Source: Clostridiales bacterium
GTDB lineage: Bacteria > Bacillota > Clostridia > Saccharofermentanales > Saccharofermentanaceae
Length of the DNA stretch: 39,869 nt
Direction of reading: 5' to 3'
Assembly (NCBI GenBank): GCA_017962145.1
Contig: JAGCVX010000021.1
Coordinates: 1-39,869 of the forward strand
Under the pieces are notes generated by a model, which was given only the letters and a program-made list of their open reading frames with translations, searched no databases and was not told where the DNA came from. Each line of letters starts with the position of its first letter. The first letter of the stretch is position 1. Positions 23,225 to 30,054 of this stretch are shown one piece after another. Position numbers and translations under genes: made by a program.

Positions 23225-24502
23225 ATGAGAAAAGCAGCAATCCGCCGTATTGTTGCCCTGTTTCTGATCCTGTCTTTATCGGTTGTATCTATGGGATTTA
23301 CGACACTCGCTTATGCGGACCAGGCCGTGGGGGAGAATACGGTCGCCGGTTCGGACGCGATCGAAGGTTTCGTAAAGCGCATGTACAACATCACTTTAGA
23401 CAGAGAACCGGAGCAAGACGGATTTAAATACTGGTGTGATCTCCTTTCGGGAAGAAAGATCACAGCTGGTGGCGTCGCTTGTCAGTTTGTTTTCAGTCCT
23501 GAGTTTGATCAGAAGATCGCATCTACGAATATGTCCTGCGAGACATATGTCACCTACCACTATCGCCTCTTCATGGACAGAGAGCCGGAAGCCGAAGGCC
23601 TTGCTTACTGGAAGAGCGTTATGGGTGATAACTGGAACACCCCCGAAAAGCGCAACACCATCTTCTCGGGCTTTGTTAATTCTGAAGAATTTGGAAAGAT
23701 CTGTGCTTCTTATGGTATCCTCCAGGGATACTACGATGCATCCCACACTCCGGAACAGAATACGAATGTAGCTCTTTTCGCAGAGAGAATGTATGAGATC
23801 ATCCTGGGCCGTCCGAGTGAGGCCGATGGACTCTTCTACTGGTCGAAGCTTCTGATGACCGGTTCCGTTGACGGTGTCGGTGTTGGATACGAATTCGTAT
23901 TCAGCCTTGAGTTCAAGAATCTCAACGTCAGCAACGAAGAATTCATCCGTCGTCTTTATAAGGCATTCATGAACCGTGAACCGGATGACGCCGGTATGCA
24001 GTACTGGCTCGACCTTCTTTCCGCAGGCGCTTCCAGAGAAGCAGTCTGGGGCGGATTCGTTCACTCTCCTGAGTTTACCGAGATCTGTGCCAAGTACGGC
24101 ATCACACGCGGCGCCAAGGAAGTTCCTTCCATGGAAAATGCCGAGATGATCGTTGCACTGAACAAGATTCGTGCTCAGTCCGGCGCACAGCCGCTCGTCG
24201 TTGACGATCTGATGCAGAAATGGGCAGACATCCGTGCTCCTGAGCTCGGCATCCTCTTCTCTCACTATCGTCCGGACGGCTCCAAGTGCTTCAAGGTCGC
24301 ACAGGATCTGGGTATCCCGTATACCGCAGCTGCCGAGAACATCGCAGCCGGTTATTCCACCGCGATGGCTGCCATGGACGCCTGGATGAACTCCAGTGGA
24401 CATCGTCAGAACATGATGAATGATACATATAACCACGTGGCACTGGCCAGCTACAAAAAAGACGGCACCACGTACTGGGTCATGGTATTCGCCAGATACT
24501 AA
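23225..24502 (+). CDS. Secreted protein with four DUF4214 repeats and a C-terminal CAP (SCP-like) domain
   Basis: 425 residues. A signal peptide (1-31, cleavage after AYA) is followed by four DUF4214 units at about 45-290, whose cores read REPEQDGFKYW, REPEAEGLAYW, RPSEADGLFYW and REPDDAGMQYW. Residues about 305-425 are a CAP domain: LNKIRAQSGAQPL at its start, the two active-site-like histidines in LFSHYRPDG and SSGHRQNMM, and ENIAAGY between. CAP domains in bacteria are extracellular; some bind or cleave polymers but most are uncharacterised. The start has TGGAGGAT upstream. The DUF4214 units resemble those in the partial protein at 1-2654. Monocistronic, ending at a terminator 20 nt downstream. 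Confidence 0.9.
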   Translation: MRKAAIRRIVALFLILSLSVVSMGFTTLAYADQAVGENTVAGSDAIEGFVKRMYNITLDREPEQDGFKYWCDLLSGRKITAGGVACQFVFSPEFDQKIASTNMSCETYVTYHYRLFMDREPEAEGLAYWKSVMGDNWNTPEKRNTIFSGFVNSEEFGKICASYGILQGYYDASHTPEQNTNVALFAERMYEIILGRPSEADGLFYWSKLLMTGSVDGVGVGYEFVFSLEFKNLNVSNEEFIRRLYKAFMNREPDDAGMQYWLDLLSAGASREAVWGGFVHSPEFTEICAKYGITRGAKEVPSMENAEMIVALNKIRAQSGAQPLVVDDLMQKWADIRAPELGILFSHYRPDGSKCFKVAQDLGIPYTAAAENIAAGYSTAMAAMDAWMNSSGHRQNMMNDTYNHVALASYKKDGTTYWVMVFARY

Positions 24503-24521
24503 AAAGATATCAGGAACAAAC

Positions 24522-24552
24522 AAAAGAGGCGGTCAGAAGAACCGCCTCTTTT
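24522..24552 (+). terminator. Bidirectional terminator between the DUF4214-CAP gene and ybaK
   Basis: AAAAGAGGCGGT pairs with ACCGCCTCTTTT around a 7-8 nt loop, followed by more T on both strands. It serves both convergent genes. Confidence 0.9.
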
Positions 24553-24574
24553 TTCATGCTCTTTTTCAAATGCA

Positions 24575-25057
24575 TCAGTGATCCATCACGATATCCGCGA
24601 ACTCACCGTCTACTGCTTTTTTCAGATCCTCCGGATTCAGATGGATCTGTGTGCCCAGCATGCCGCCGCTTACGATGATCGTATCGAAAAGCTGCGCCGT
24701 CTCATCGATGATGGTCGGATACTTCTTTTTCATACCGATAGACGTCACGCCACCGCGGATATATCCGGTCACGGACTGGATGTCTTTTACATGGACCATC
24801 TCCAGGGACTTCTCCCCTACGACACGCGCGGCTTTTTTCATATCGACTTCTTCCGCGATCGGCAGCACGAATACGAAGTAGTTTTTGGACTTGCCCTGCA
24901 TGACCAGTGTTTTAAATGAACTTTCATAGGGCTGACCGAGCATATCGGCGATATGCACACCATCGATAAACTCGTCACACTCGTAGTAGACCGTCTCATA
25001 CGGAAGCTTCATCGTATCGAGGATACGCATCGCATTGGTCTTATTCTCTTTTTTCAT
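24575..25057 (-). CDS. ybaK: YbaK/EbsC family Cys-tRNA(Pro) deacylase
   Basis: 160 residues of the YbaK fold: NAMRILDTMKLPYETVYY at the start, FKTLVMQGKSKNYFVFVLP, DMKKAARVVGEKSLEM, and the GYIRGGVTSIGMKKKYPT substrate-loop region with the conserved Lys. Such proteins hydrolyse mischarged Cys-tRNA(Pro). It is 28 nt downstream of the serine-hydrolase gene, so the two may share a transcript, ending at the terminator at 24522-24552. Confidence 0.93.
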   Translation of the reverse strand: MKKENKTNAMRILDTMKLPYETVYYECDEFIDGVHIADMLGQPYESSFKTLVMQGKSKNYFVFVLPIAEEVDMKKAARVVGEKSLEMVHVKDIQSVTGYIRGGVTSIGMKKKYPTIIDETAQLFDTIIVSGGMLGTQIHLNPEDLKKAVDGEFADIVMDH

Positions 25058-25085
25058 CTTACGCTCTTCTCCTTCGTATTATTCT

Positions 25086-26315
25086 TTACAGAGTACGCAA
25101 GTAGGCACCGATCTCTGATGACATCGGCTGACTCTTCGTGCCGACCAGAAGCTGATTATTCGAAAGCACGATGACCACTTCCTGATTTTTCATATCGACG
25201 ATAACGTTCGTGTTATAACCCAGTGTCATTCCGGAATGCTCGATATACCCATCACCGATATACCAGCCATAGCCGTAACCGAACTCGCCACCGTCAAAGA
25301 TCTCATCCCAGCTTTCCTGGCTCAACAGTTTTCCGTCCATCACGGCATACTCCCACGCAAGAAGACCTTCGACCGTACCGGTCATCACACCCGCCGCATA
25401 GCTGATCGACGGATCCTGAGACGGAAAATCGAAATAAAAGAATCCAAGTGTCGTTCTTCCGTGCGATGTCAGATGATCTATATCCGGATAGAGCTGCGTA
25501 AGTTCCAGTGGATCCAGAAGATTCTTTCTGATATAGTCCGCATAGGACATGCCGCTGAGCTGCTCGATGATCAGGCCCAGGAAATAGTAATTCGTGTTGG
25601 AATATTCAAACTCCGTTCCAGGTTCGAAGTTAAGCGGTACAGGATTCAGTTTGTCGATCAGTTCCTCTCCGGTGATCGGCGTCGTCACGATTTTGGTGAC
25701 CATATCTTCGATCGCTCCCGGATCGCTCATGTCAAAGCTCAGAAGATCACTCCACGAAAAGCCCAGGACCCCGGTGAAAAGATAATCCGAAACACCGGAT
25801 GTCATATTCAGAAGCTGATGGATCGTGATCTCACTTGCATGGCTGTATTCCGGAAGATACTTATCCAGCGTATCGTCGGTACTGAGCTTTCCTTCTTCCA
25901 CCAGCTGCATGATCGCAACTGCCGTAAACTGCTTTGTCACCGAACCCATCTCAAAGACGGTATCGATCTCATTTGCAATATTGTTGTCACGGTCGCTCAA
26001 TCCCTGTGCGTGGGTATAGACGATCTGTCTTTCCTTGGAAACCAGAGCCGCACCGTCGAAAGTGATTTTGGAAAAATACGAATCTGCCGCATCCACATCA
26101 AACTCAGGCGGTACAGGCGTAGGTGTCGGAGTCGGTGTAGGAGTGGGTGTGGGAGTTGGCGTCTCGGTCGGTGCTTCCGACTCGTCACTTACCTCCGTCG
26201 TCTCCTTGTCCGGTTTTTTCGAATTCTTCGTCTCTTTATCTTCTGCTTTTCCGCATGCCACAGCCATCATCATCGATACGGCCAGAAGACATGCCAGAAT
26301 ACGTTTATGTCTCAT
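25086..26315 (-). CDS. Lipoprotein serine hydrolase of the class C beta-lactamase / DD-peptidase family
   Basis: 409 residues. A lipoprotein signal with lipobox AVAC (Cys21) is followed by a charged stretch and a Thr-Pro repeat (about 51-68) that is encoded by a GT-rich hexanucleotide-like repeat, then the catalytic domain. The class C motifs are S125-V-T-K128 (SxxK), Y238-S-N240 (YxN), and HSGMTLGY near 360 as the third motif. It resembles penicillin-binding-protein-like esterases rather than true beta-lactamases; cell-wall peptide or ester hydrolysis is inferred. The start follows AGGAGG directly after a terminator, so the gene has its own start of transcription or uses read-through. Confidence 0.88.
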   Translation of the reverse strand: MRHKRILACLLAVSMMMAVACGKAEDKETKNSKKPDKETTEVSDESEAPTETPTPTPTPTPTPTPTPVPPEFDVDAADSYFSKITFDGAALVSKERQIVYTHAQGLSDRDNNIANEIDTVFEMGSVTKQFTAVAIMQLVEEGKLSTDDTLDKYLPEYSHASEITIHQLLNMTSGVSDYLFTGVLGFSWSDLLSFDMSDPGAIEDMVTKIVTTPITGEELIDKLNPVPLNFEPGTEFEYSNTNYYFLGLIIEQLSGMSYADYIRKNLLDPLELTQLYPDIDHLTSHGRTTLGFFYFDFPSQDPSISYAAGVMTGTVEGLLAWEYAVMDGKLLSQESWDEIFDGGEFGYGYGWYIGDGYIEHSGMTLGYNTNVIVDMKNQEVVIVLSNNQLLVGTKSQPMSSEIGAYLRTL

Positions 26316-26334
26316 AAGGACCTCCTAAACAAAA

Positions 26335-26360
26335 AGGCTGCCTATATTATAAGGCAGCCT
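26335..26360 (-). terminator. Terminator of the zinc-ribbon gene
   Basis: AGGCTGCC pairs with GGCAGCCT around an AT-rich loop; on the minus strand TTTTTG follows. It lies between the zinc-ribbon gene and the serine-hydrolase gene. Confidence 0.85.
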
Positions 26361-26381
26361 CTCGTTTCATGCACGGATGAA

Positions 26382-26816
26382 TTACTGATCGACAACTTCG
26401 ACCTTCTTATAGAAACGGTTCTTCAGAAGTTTCTTGTAGTCGCCCTTCTTCATGTTAGTGGAGATCGGGAATGTCTCACCGGAATTCTTGTCCTCGAGAA
26501 CCAGGTCGTAGGTCTTCTCGGCAACGTGGTGGATTCCACGCGGAACAAGATTGGTCGTAACAGTAGTACTGTTCTTGATCGTCTGCTTTGCCTCTTTCTT
26601 ACCCTGCTTGTCGAACTTATCGCCGTTGAAGCATACCGGGCAGAAGTGATAGTAATCTGCGCCAAGCGGGATCAGCGGGATATAATCAAGGTGTCCCCAC
26701 TTATTGAACTTTACATATGTTTCCTGATAAACCTTATGGCAGAACGGGCATTCCTTCGGCTCACCCTTCGGGCCATAGACTTTTTTGAACGACTCTACGC
26801 CGTAAAGATACATCAT
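26382..26816 (-). CDS. Zinc-ribbon protein of unknown function
   Basis: 144 residues from the first ATG of an ATG-ATG pair (26816), 10 nt after GAGGAG. The N-terminal half shows two CxxC pairs, CPFC and CPVC, about 35 residues apart, with DYIPLIPLGADYYHFCPVC between and around them, a pattern of zinc-ribbon_15-like small proteins. The C-terminal half is a lysine-rich mixed alpha/beta stretch with no known motif. It is transcribed divergently from the kinase-nuclease fusion gene and ends at its own terminator. No functional assignment is possible. Confidence 0.75.
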   Translation of the reverse strand: MMYLYGVESFKKVYGPKGEPKECPFCHKVYQETYVKFNKWGHLDYIPLIPLGADYYHFCPVCFNGDKFDKQGKKEAKQTIKNSTTVTTNLVPRGIHHVAEKTYDLVLEDKNSGETFPISTNMKKGDYKKLLKNRFYKKVEVVDQ

Positions 26817-26969
26817 AATAATACACTCTCCTCTACCGTAGCTTTTTCCGCTCTGATTGTCGCATATCCCAAAGCGTTTTTCAATATGAGATTTTTGACC
26901 TTGCGGCATTCTCTTTTCACATATTAGGTTATAATAGAAACATAAGCGAATTCAAGGAGGAATGCCGGC

Positions 26970-27929
26970 ATGCCAATCATCACAATTTCCCGACAGATGG
27001 GCAGTCTTGGCGATGAAATCGCCGCGGCTCTGAGCAGTAAGCTCGGCTGGGAACTCATCACGCGCGACCTCCTGATGGAACGCTTTTTCCCGGACAGCAG
27101 TCCCCAGCAGCGTACACGCCTTGCTGAAAGTGCCAAGTTCTATCTTTCCGAGTACAAAGACGGCTCGACATTCCGTGACGCGCTTTCGGCGTCGCTTCAC
27201 GATCTGGCTTCCGACCGCTCGGCGATCCTTCTGGGCTTCGGCTCCCAGCTGATCCTCGCAGGCCATGACCAGGCGATCCATATCCGTATCATCGCATCGA
27301 ACCAGGTCCGTCTCGAAAGGATCCAGAAACAGTTCCATCTTGGACAGGAAGCGGCACAGGAGCTTTTGGACTCGACAGACAGAAAACATAAGCGATTCGT
27401 CTCGCATGTATTTGCCGCGGACTCTTCGGATCCGACGCTTTATCACCTGACACTCAATACCGACCGTATGTCCGTCGATGAATGTGTCGCTGCGATCCTT
27501 GCCGTGAACAGTGAGCATTCCCTGCGTCTTCGCATCAAAAACGAAACCAGGACGGAAGGTGCTTACGATCACCAGCAGGATCTTCCGGTCTTTAAGAATC
27601 CTTCCGAAGCCGAATTCGCCCGTATCCTCGATATGTACCATATCGACTGGAAATACGAACCGAAGACATTCCCGGTCGAGTGGGACAGCGAAGGAAATGT
27701 CACCCTTGCATTCAGTCCGGATTTCTATCTGACGAGATTCGATACTTATCTGGAACTGACCACGATGAACCAGAAATATGTGACGAAAAAGAATAAAAAA
27801 CTCAAGAAGGTCAAGGAACTGTACCCGGGCACCCGGATCAAGATCGTATATAAGAAAGATTTTCTGGAACTGGCGGAACGCTTAAAGAGTTTCGGCGATC
27901 CTTCATTTGAAAATGACGAGAACCTGTAA
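26970..27929 (+). CDS. Cytidylate-kinase-like domain fused to a PD-(D/E)XK-like domain
   Basis: 319 residues, start after GGAGG. Residues 1-185 match the cytidylate-kinase-like family (MPIITISRQMGSLGDEIA, WELITRDLLME, RSAILLGFGSQLIL, IRIIASNQVRLERI), though the P-loop (GSLGDE) is less glycine-rich than usual. Residues about 205-305 are a separate domain: EAEFARILDMYHIDWKYEP, then FSPDFYL (D251) and DTYLELTTM (E262), KKNKKLKKVKELYPGTRI and IKIVYKKDF. The order helix, P-D, E-x-T/K and basic helix is that of PD-(D/E)XK nuclease-like folds. Proteins like this C-terminal domain occur beside hpt elsewhere as separate genes; I recall this only generally. hpt follows after 9 nt. Confidence 0.75.
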   Translation: MPIITISRQMGSLGDEIAAALSSKLGWELITRDLLMERFFPDSSPQQRTRLAESAKFYLSEYKDGSTFRDALSASLHDLASDRSAILLGFGSQLILAGHDQAIHIRIIASNQVRLERIQKQFHLGQEAAQELLDSTDRKHKRFVSHVFAADSSDPTLYHLTLNTDRMSVDECVAAILAVNSEHSLRLRIKNETRTEGAYDHQQDLPVFKNPSEAEFARILDMYHIDWKYEPKTFPVEWDSEGNVTLAFSPDFYLTRFDTYLELTTMNQKYVTKKNKKLKKVKELYPGTRIKIVYKKDFLELAERLKSFGDPSFENDENL

Positions 27930-27938
27930 GGAGACAGT

Positions 27939-28469
27939 ATGGACGACATCAAATATAAAAAGATCCTCTATTCCGAAGAAGATCTGAAAAAACGCATATC
28001 CGAACTGGGCGAGACCATCACACGCGACTACAAAGGCCAGGATCTGGTACTGCTGGGCGTTCTGAAAGGCTCCCTTTTCTTCTTTACGGATCTGACTCGC
28101 GCCATCGATCTTCCGATCGAGCTGGATATGATCGCCGTGGGAAATATTCCGGACACGACCAGCCGCACCGGTATCGTACGGATCACGAAAGATGTGGACA
28201 TCAACATCACCGGAAAGCATGTCATCGTTGTCGAGGACATCATCCGTACAGGTCTTACGACCGCCTATCTTCTGCAGACGCTCGAAGCCAGAAAACCGGC
28301 TTCCCTCGATGTATGTACGCTCCTTTATAATCCGGAGCGGCAGCTGATCGATCTTCCTGTAAAGTACTTTGGTTTTGAGATCGACAAGAGCTGGCTCATC
28401 GGCTACGGCATGGACCGTGGTGAAGTCGGACGAAACCTTCCCTTCATCGCTGAACTGGAACACAAATAA
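27939..28469 (+). CDS. hpt: Hypoxanthine phosphoribosyltransferase
   Basis: 176 residues, the usual length. The PRPP-binding loop is VIVVEDIIRTGLT, the flexible loop region is near residues 70-75 (MIAVGNIPDTTSRTG), and the base-binding end has KYFGFEIDKSWLIGYGMD. It makes IMP or GMP from hypoxanthine or guanine and PRPP in purine salvage. It lies 9 nt downstream of the kinase-nuclease fusion with AAGGAG as its ribosome-binding site, so the two are one transcription unit ending at the terminator that immediately follows. Confidence 0.95.
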   Translation: MDDIKYKKILYSEEDLKKRISELGETITRDYKGQDLVLLGVLKGSLFFFTDLTRAIDLPIELDMIAVGNIPDTTSRTGIVRITKDVDINITGKHVIVVEDIIRTGLTTAYLLQTLEARKPASLDVCTLLYNPERQLIDLPVKYFGFEIDKSWLIGYGMDRGEVGRNLPFIAELEHK

Positions 28470-28498
28470 AAAGAGGCCTCCCAATCAAAGGCCTCTTT
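28470..28498 (+). terminator. Bidirectional terminator shared by hpt and the candidate ncRNA
   Basis: AAAGAGGCCT pairs with AGGCCTCTTT around a 9-nt loop. On the plus strand it ends hpt; on the minus strand it is followed by TTTTTATTTG, a better T-tract than the plus side. Confidence 0.85.
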
Positions 28499-29132
28499 AT
28501 CCTATCCCCAAAGAAATAAAGCATAAGAAAGCTCCAGCGAACCAACTCTTCCAAAAACCAAACCGGCAACCCTTTCTTATCCGCGAACCTCTCTAATCCT
28601 GCCAAGATCCATCTTCGTAGTATTACTCAGTCGCCGCTTATCCAAGCAACCTTTCCAACTCCCCCGATCCGAAAATGATGTCGTCTCCGAAAACCACCTT
28701 TTCCATTACCTGTCCGATCCCGCCATCTCCAGCAACGACCCCATGCCGTCACATCTAGCTAAAACCGGTTTTTGTAACTTACTCAGTTATGGCCCGTCTC
28801 CTGTCATCTCCGTTGCCGCTTCCCGCAAGTAAAGCATAATCTGCAGTTACTAAACGATCCGCTCTGCCGGGATCTTCGACCTGACCTGCGACTTGTGTCC
28901 GCCATCGCGTACCGTCAATCGCTGTCCGCTCTCCACTCGTTTCTACTATGGCTCTGACGGTTCCGGTTTCAAAACCCGCATCCGATATCACTGTACCGGA
29001 ATCGTGAAGTCTCTCCGCCTTCGTTTCCTGACCACTTTCTGGTCTTTCTGTTTTTCTCAACCTCGCCTTGTGTATCCACTTGTGGCGGTCCTCCGTTCGG
29101 AATCCGGTGTAAAACTCGTATTCCCTGGAGCT
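28470..29132 (-). ncRNA. Candidate large structured non-coding RNA (about 600-670 nt)
   Basis: No credible reading frame covers this interval. On the minus strand a TTGACA-16-TATACT promoter (29139-29166) places the transcript start at about 29132, exactly on AGCTCCAG (29125-29132). This octamer is complementary to CTGGAGCT at 28530-28537, about 600 nt downstream, so both ends could close a terminal stem. Internal stems include GACCA/TGGTC (29030-29044), GATCC/GGATC (28856-28874), GTAACT/AGTTAC (28845-28850 with 28774-28779) and ATAAGAAAG/CTTTCTTAT (28572-28580 with 28523-28531). The bidirectional terminator ends it. I see no conserved core of RNase P RNA, tmRNA, SRP RNA or 6S RNA. Size and end-pairing fit the ornate large RNA classes (ROOL, OLE, GOLLD); the class is not determined. 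Confidence 0.6.
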
Positions 29133-29138
29133 ATTTTC

Positions 29139-29166
29139 AGTATAGCACGTCCCGTGCACTTGTCAA
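29139..29166 (-). promoter_or_regulatory. Strong promoter of the candidate ncRNA
   Basis: On the minus strand TTGACA and TATACT are separated by 16 bp, both hexamers close to the sigma-A consensus, with GTGCACGGGACGTGC as spacer. The nearest gene on this strand is more than 4 kb downstream in transcription order (ybaK side), with hpt lying in the opposite direction in between. Confidence 0.8.
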
Positions 29167-29259
29167 CATTTTAACCACAAAACAAACGAAAACTTTCTTG
29201 ATTTTATGCACGGTGCACAAAACGTTACGTTTATGTTACAAGCACTTTTCTTTCCGTTT

Positions 29260-29285
29260 AAAAAGCGCCGATTTTTCGGCTTTTT
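29260..29285. terminator. Orphan terminator-like hairpin
   Basis: AAAAAGC pairs with GCTTTTT, with an inner CGA/TCG stem and a T-rich loop, giving T-tracts on both sides. No gene ends nearby on either strand, since the ABC-module gene starts to the right and the ncRNA promoter lies to the left pointing away. The rest of 29170-29455 is AT-rich with no other feature seen apart from the presumed promoter region of the next gene. Confidence 0.5.
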
Positions 29286-29455
29286 GAGCGATACGGCACT
29301 CATTTACCGGATCCGAAAAAGCATCCTAACTCCTGCAAATAGCCAGTTTATTATTCACATATTGGTAATAAATTTCTTCTTCTAAATTACAATAATGTCA
29401 CCGCGACGACCTCTTTTTTGATAAAATAAACTTAATCTTTTCGTGGAGGGCTCTC

Positions 29456-30040
29456 ATGAAATCATATCTGAGCAAAATGAATCGCGGCCTCGTCCTTTTC
29501 TTTCTTCTCGTGGCCGGTGTTGCGATCTATATTCTTGTTGACCATGTAGAGAATAAGAAAAAGGAAAAAGCAATTCTCGCAATTACCGAACAGTATATTG
29601 CCGAATCATGCGATTCATTCGAGTTTCCCGATACTGCCCTCTTTTTTGAATCCCAAGCGACATCTTCCGAGATCAGTCGGGAGAAGGTCGAGCCTCTTCT
29701 GCACTTTTTCTCAAGCAACGATAAAATCATTGAAGCCGCCGGATTTGCCAACTCCGGATACTGGGACTATTGCCTGAGCGATGCTCTTTGCCCTCGCGCC
29801 TGCTCACGCCAGCCCTCCAATGTGGAAGTCAGCGTATACAAGGACTCAGCCACCGTCACACTTACGACCACCAACGTGATCGATTTCGTTAACGAATCAG
29901 GATTCAGCCACTCTAGAAGCAGCACAACTGTCGAAACCATGTATTTCGTTTACAAAGACGGCCAGTGGCTTTTGGTTTCGGTCAACTCTTCGCTTGGCAT
30001 GGGTTATATAGATGATTATTCCGATTCTTATTACTACTGA
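29456..30040 (+). CDS. Single-span membrane protein of unknown function, first gene of an ABC-2 module
   Basis: 194 residues, start after GTGGAGGG. One hydrophobic helix at about 11-28 with a basic N-side, then a polar extracellular or cytoplasmic-facing domain with an alpha/beta pattern. The last part (VSVYKDSATVTLTTTNVI, TMYFVYKDGQWLLVSV) resembles NTF2-like lumenal domains, where a strand-rich sheet ends in a W-containing strand; this is a weak structural impression. Two cysteine pairs (LCPRACSR region) are present. It lies 14 nt ahead of the ABC ATPase gene, so it probably serves the transporter, perhaps as a sensor or accessory factor. Confidence 0.75.
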   Translation: MKSYLSKMNRGLVLFFLLVAGVAIYILVDHVENKKKEKAILAITEQYIAESCDSFEFPDTALFFESQATSSEISREKVEPLLHFFSSNDKIIEAAGFANSGYWDYCLSDALCPRACSRQPSNVEVSVYKDSATVTLTTTNVIDFVNESGFSHSRSSTTVETMYFVYKDGQWLLVSVNSSLGMGYIDDYSDSYYY

Positions 30041-30054
30041 TCGAGGACGACTTC

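Noticed and set aside
26101..26160. Short tandem repeat that could be mistaken for a repeat locus or CRISPR
   Set aside because: It is the Thr-Pro linker of the serine-hydrolase lipoprotein; units are only six bases and there are no spacers. No CRISPR array was seen anywhere in the window.
25236..26927. 563-codon plus-strand open frame
   Set aside because: Antisense to the serine-hydrolase and zinc-ribbon genes and running through their terminators; no recognisable protein features.
28470..29132. RNase P RNA, tmRNA, 6S RNA or SRP RNA as identity of the ncRNA
   Set aside because: The GAGGAAAGTCC-type core of RNase P RNA was not found, there is no tRNA-like end of tmRNA, and the length does not fit SRP or 6S RNA. 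This was judged by eye only.
28779..29159. 126-codon minus-strand open frame inside the intergenic region
   Set aside because: It begins upstream of the -10 box of the promoter that would transcribe it, has no ribosome-binding site, and its amino-acid content has no protein-like pattern. It is better explained as sequence of the candidate ncRNA.
28470..29455. Degraded mobile element or group II intron
   Set aside because: No transposase or reverse-transcriptase fragments, no terminal inverted repeats with target duplication, and no domain V-like hairpin seen.
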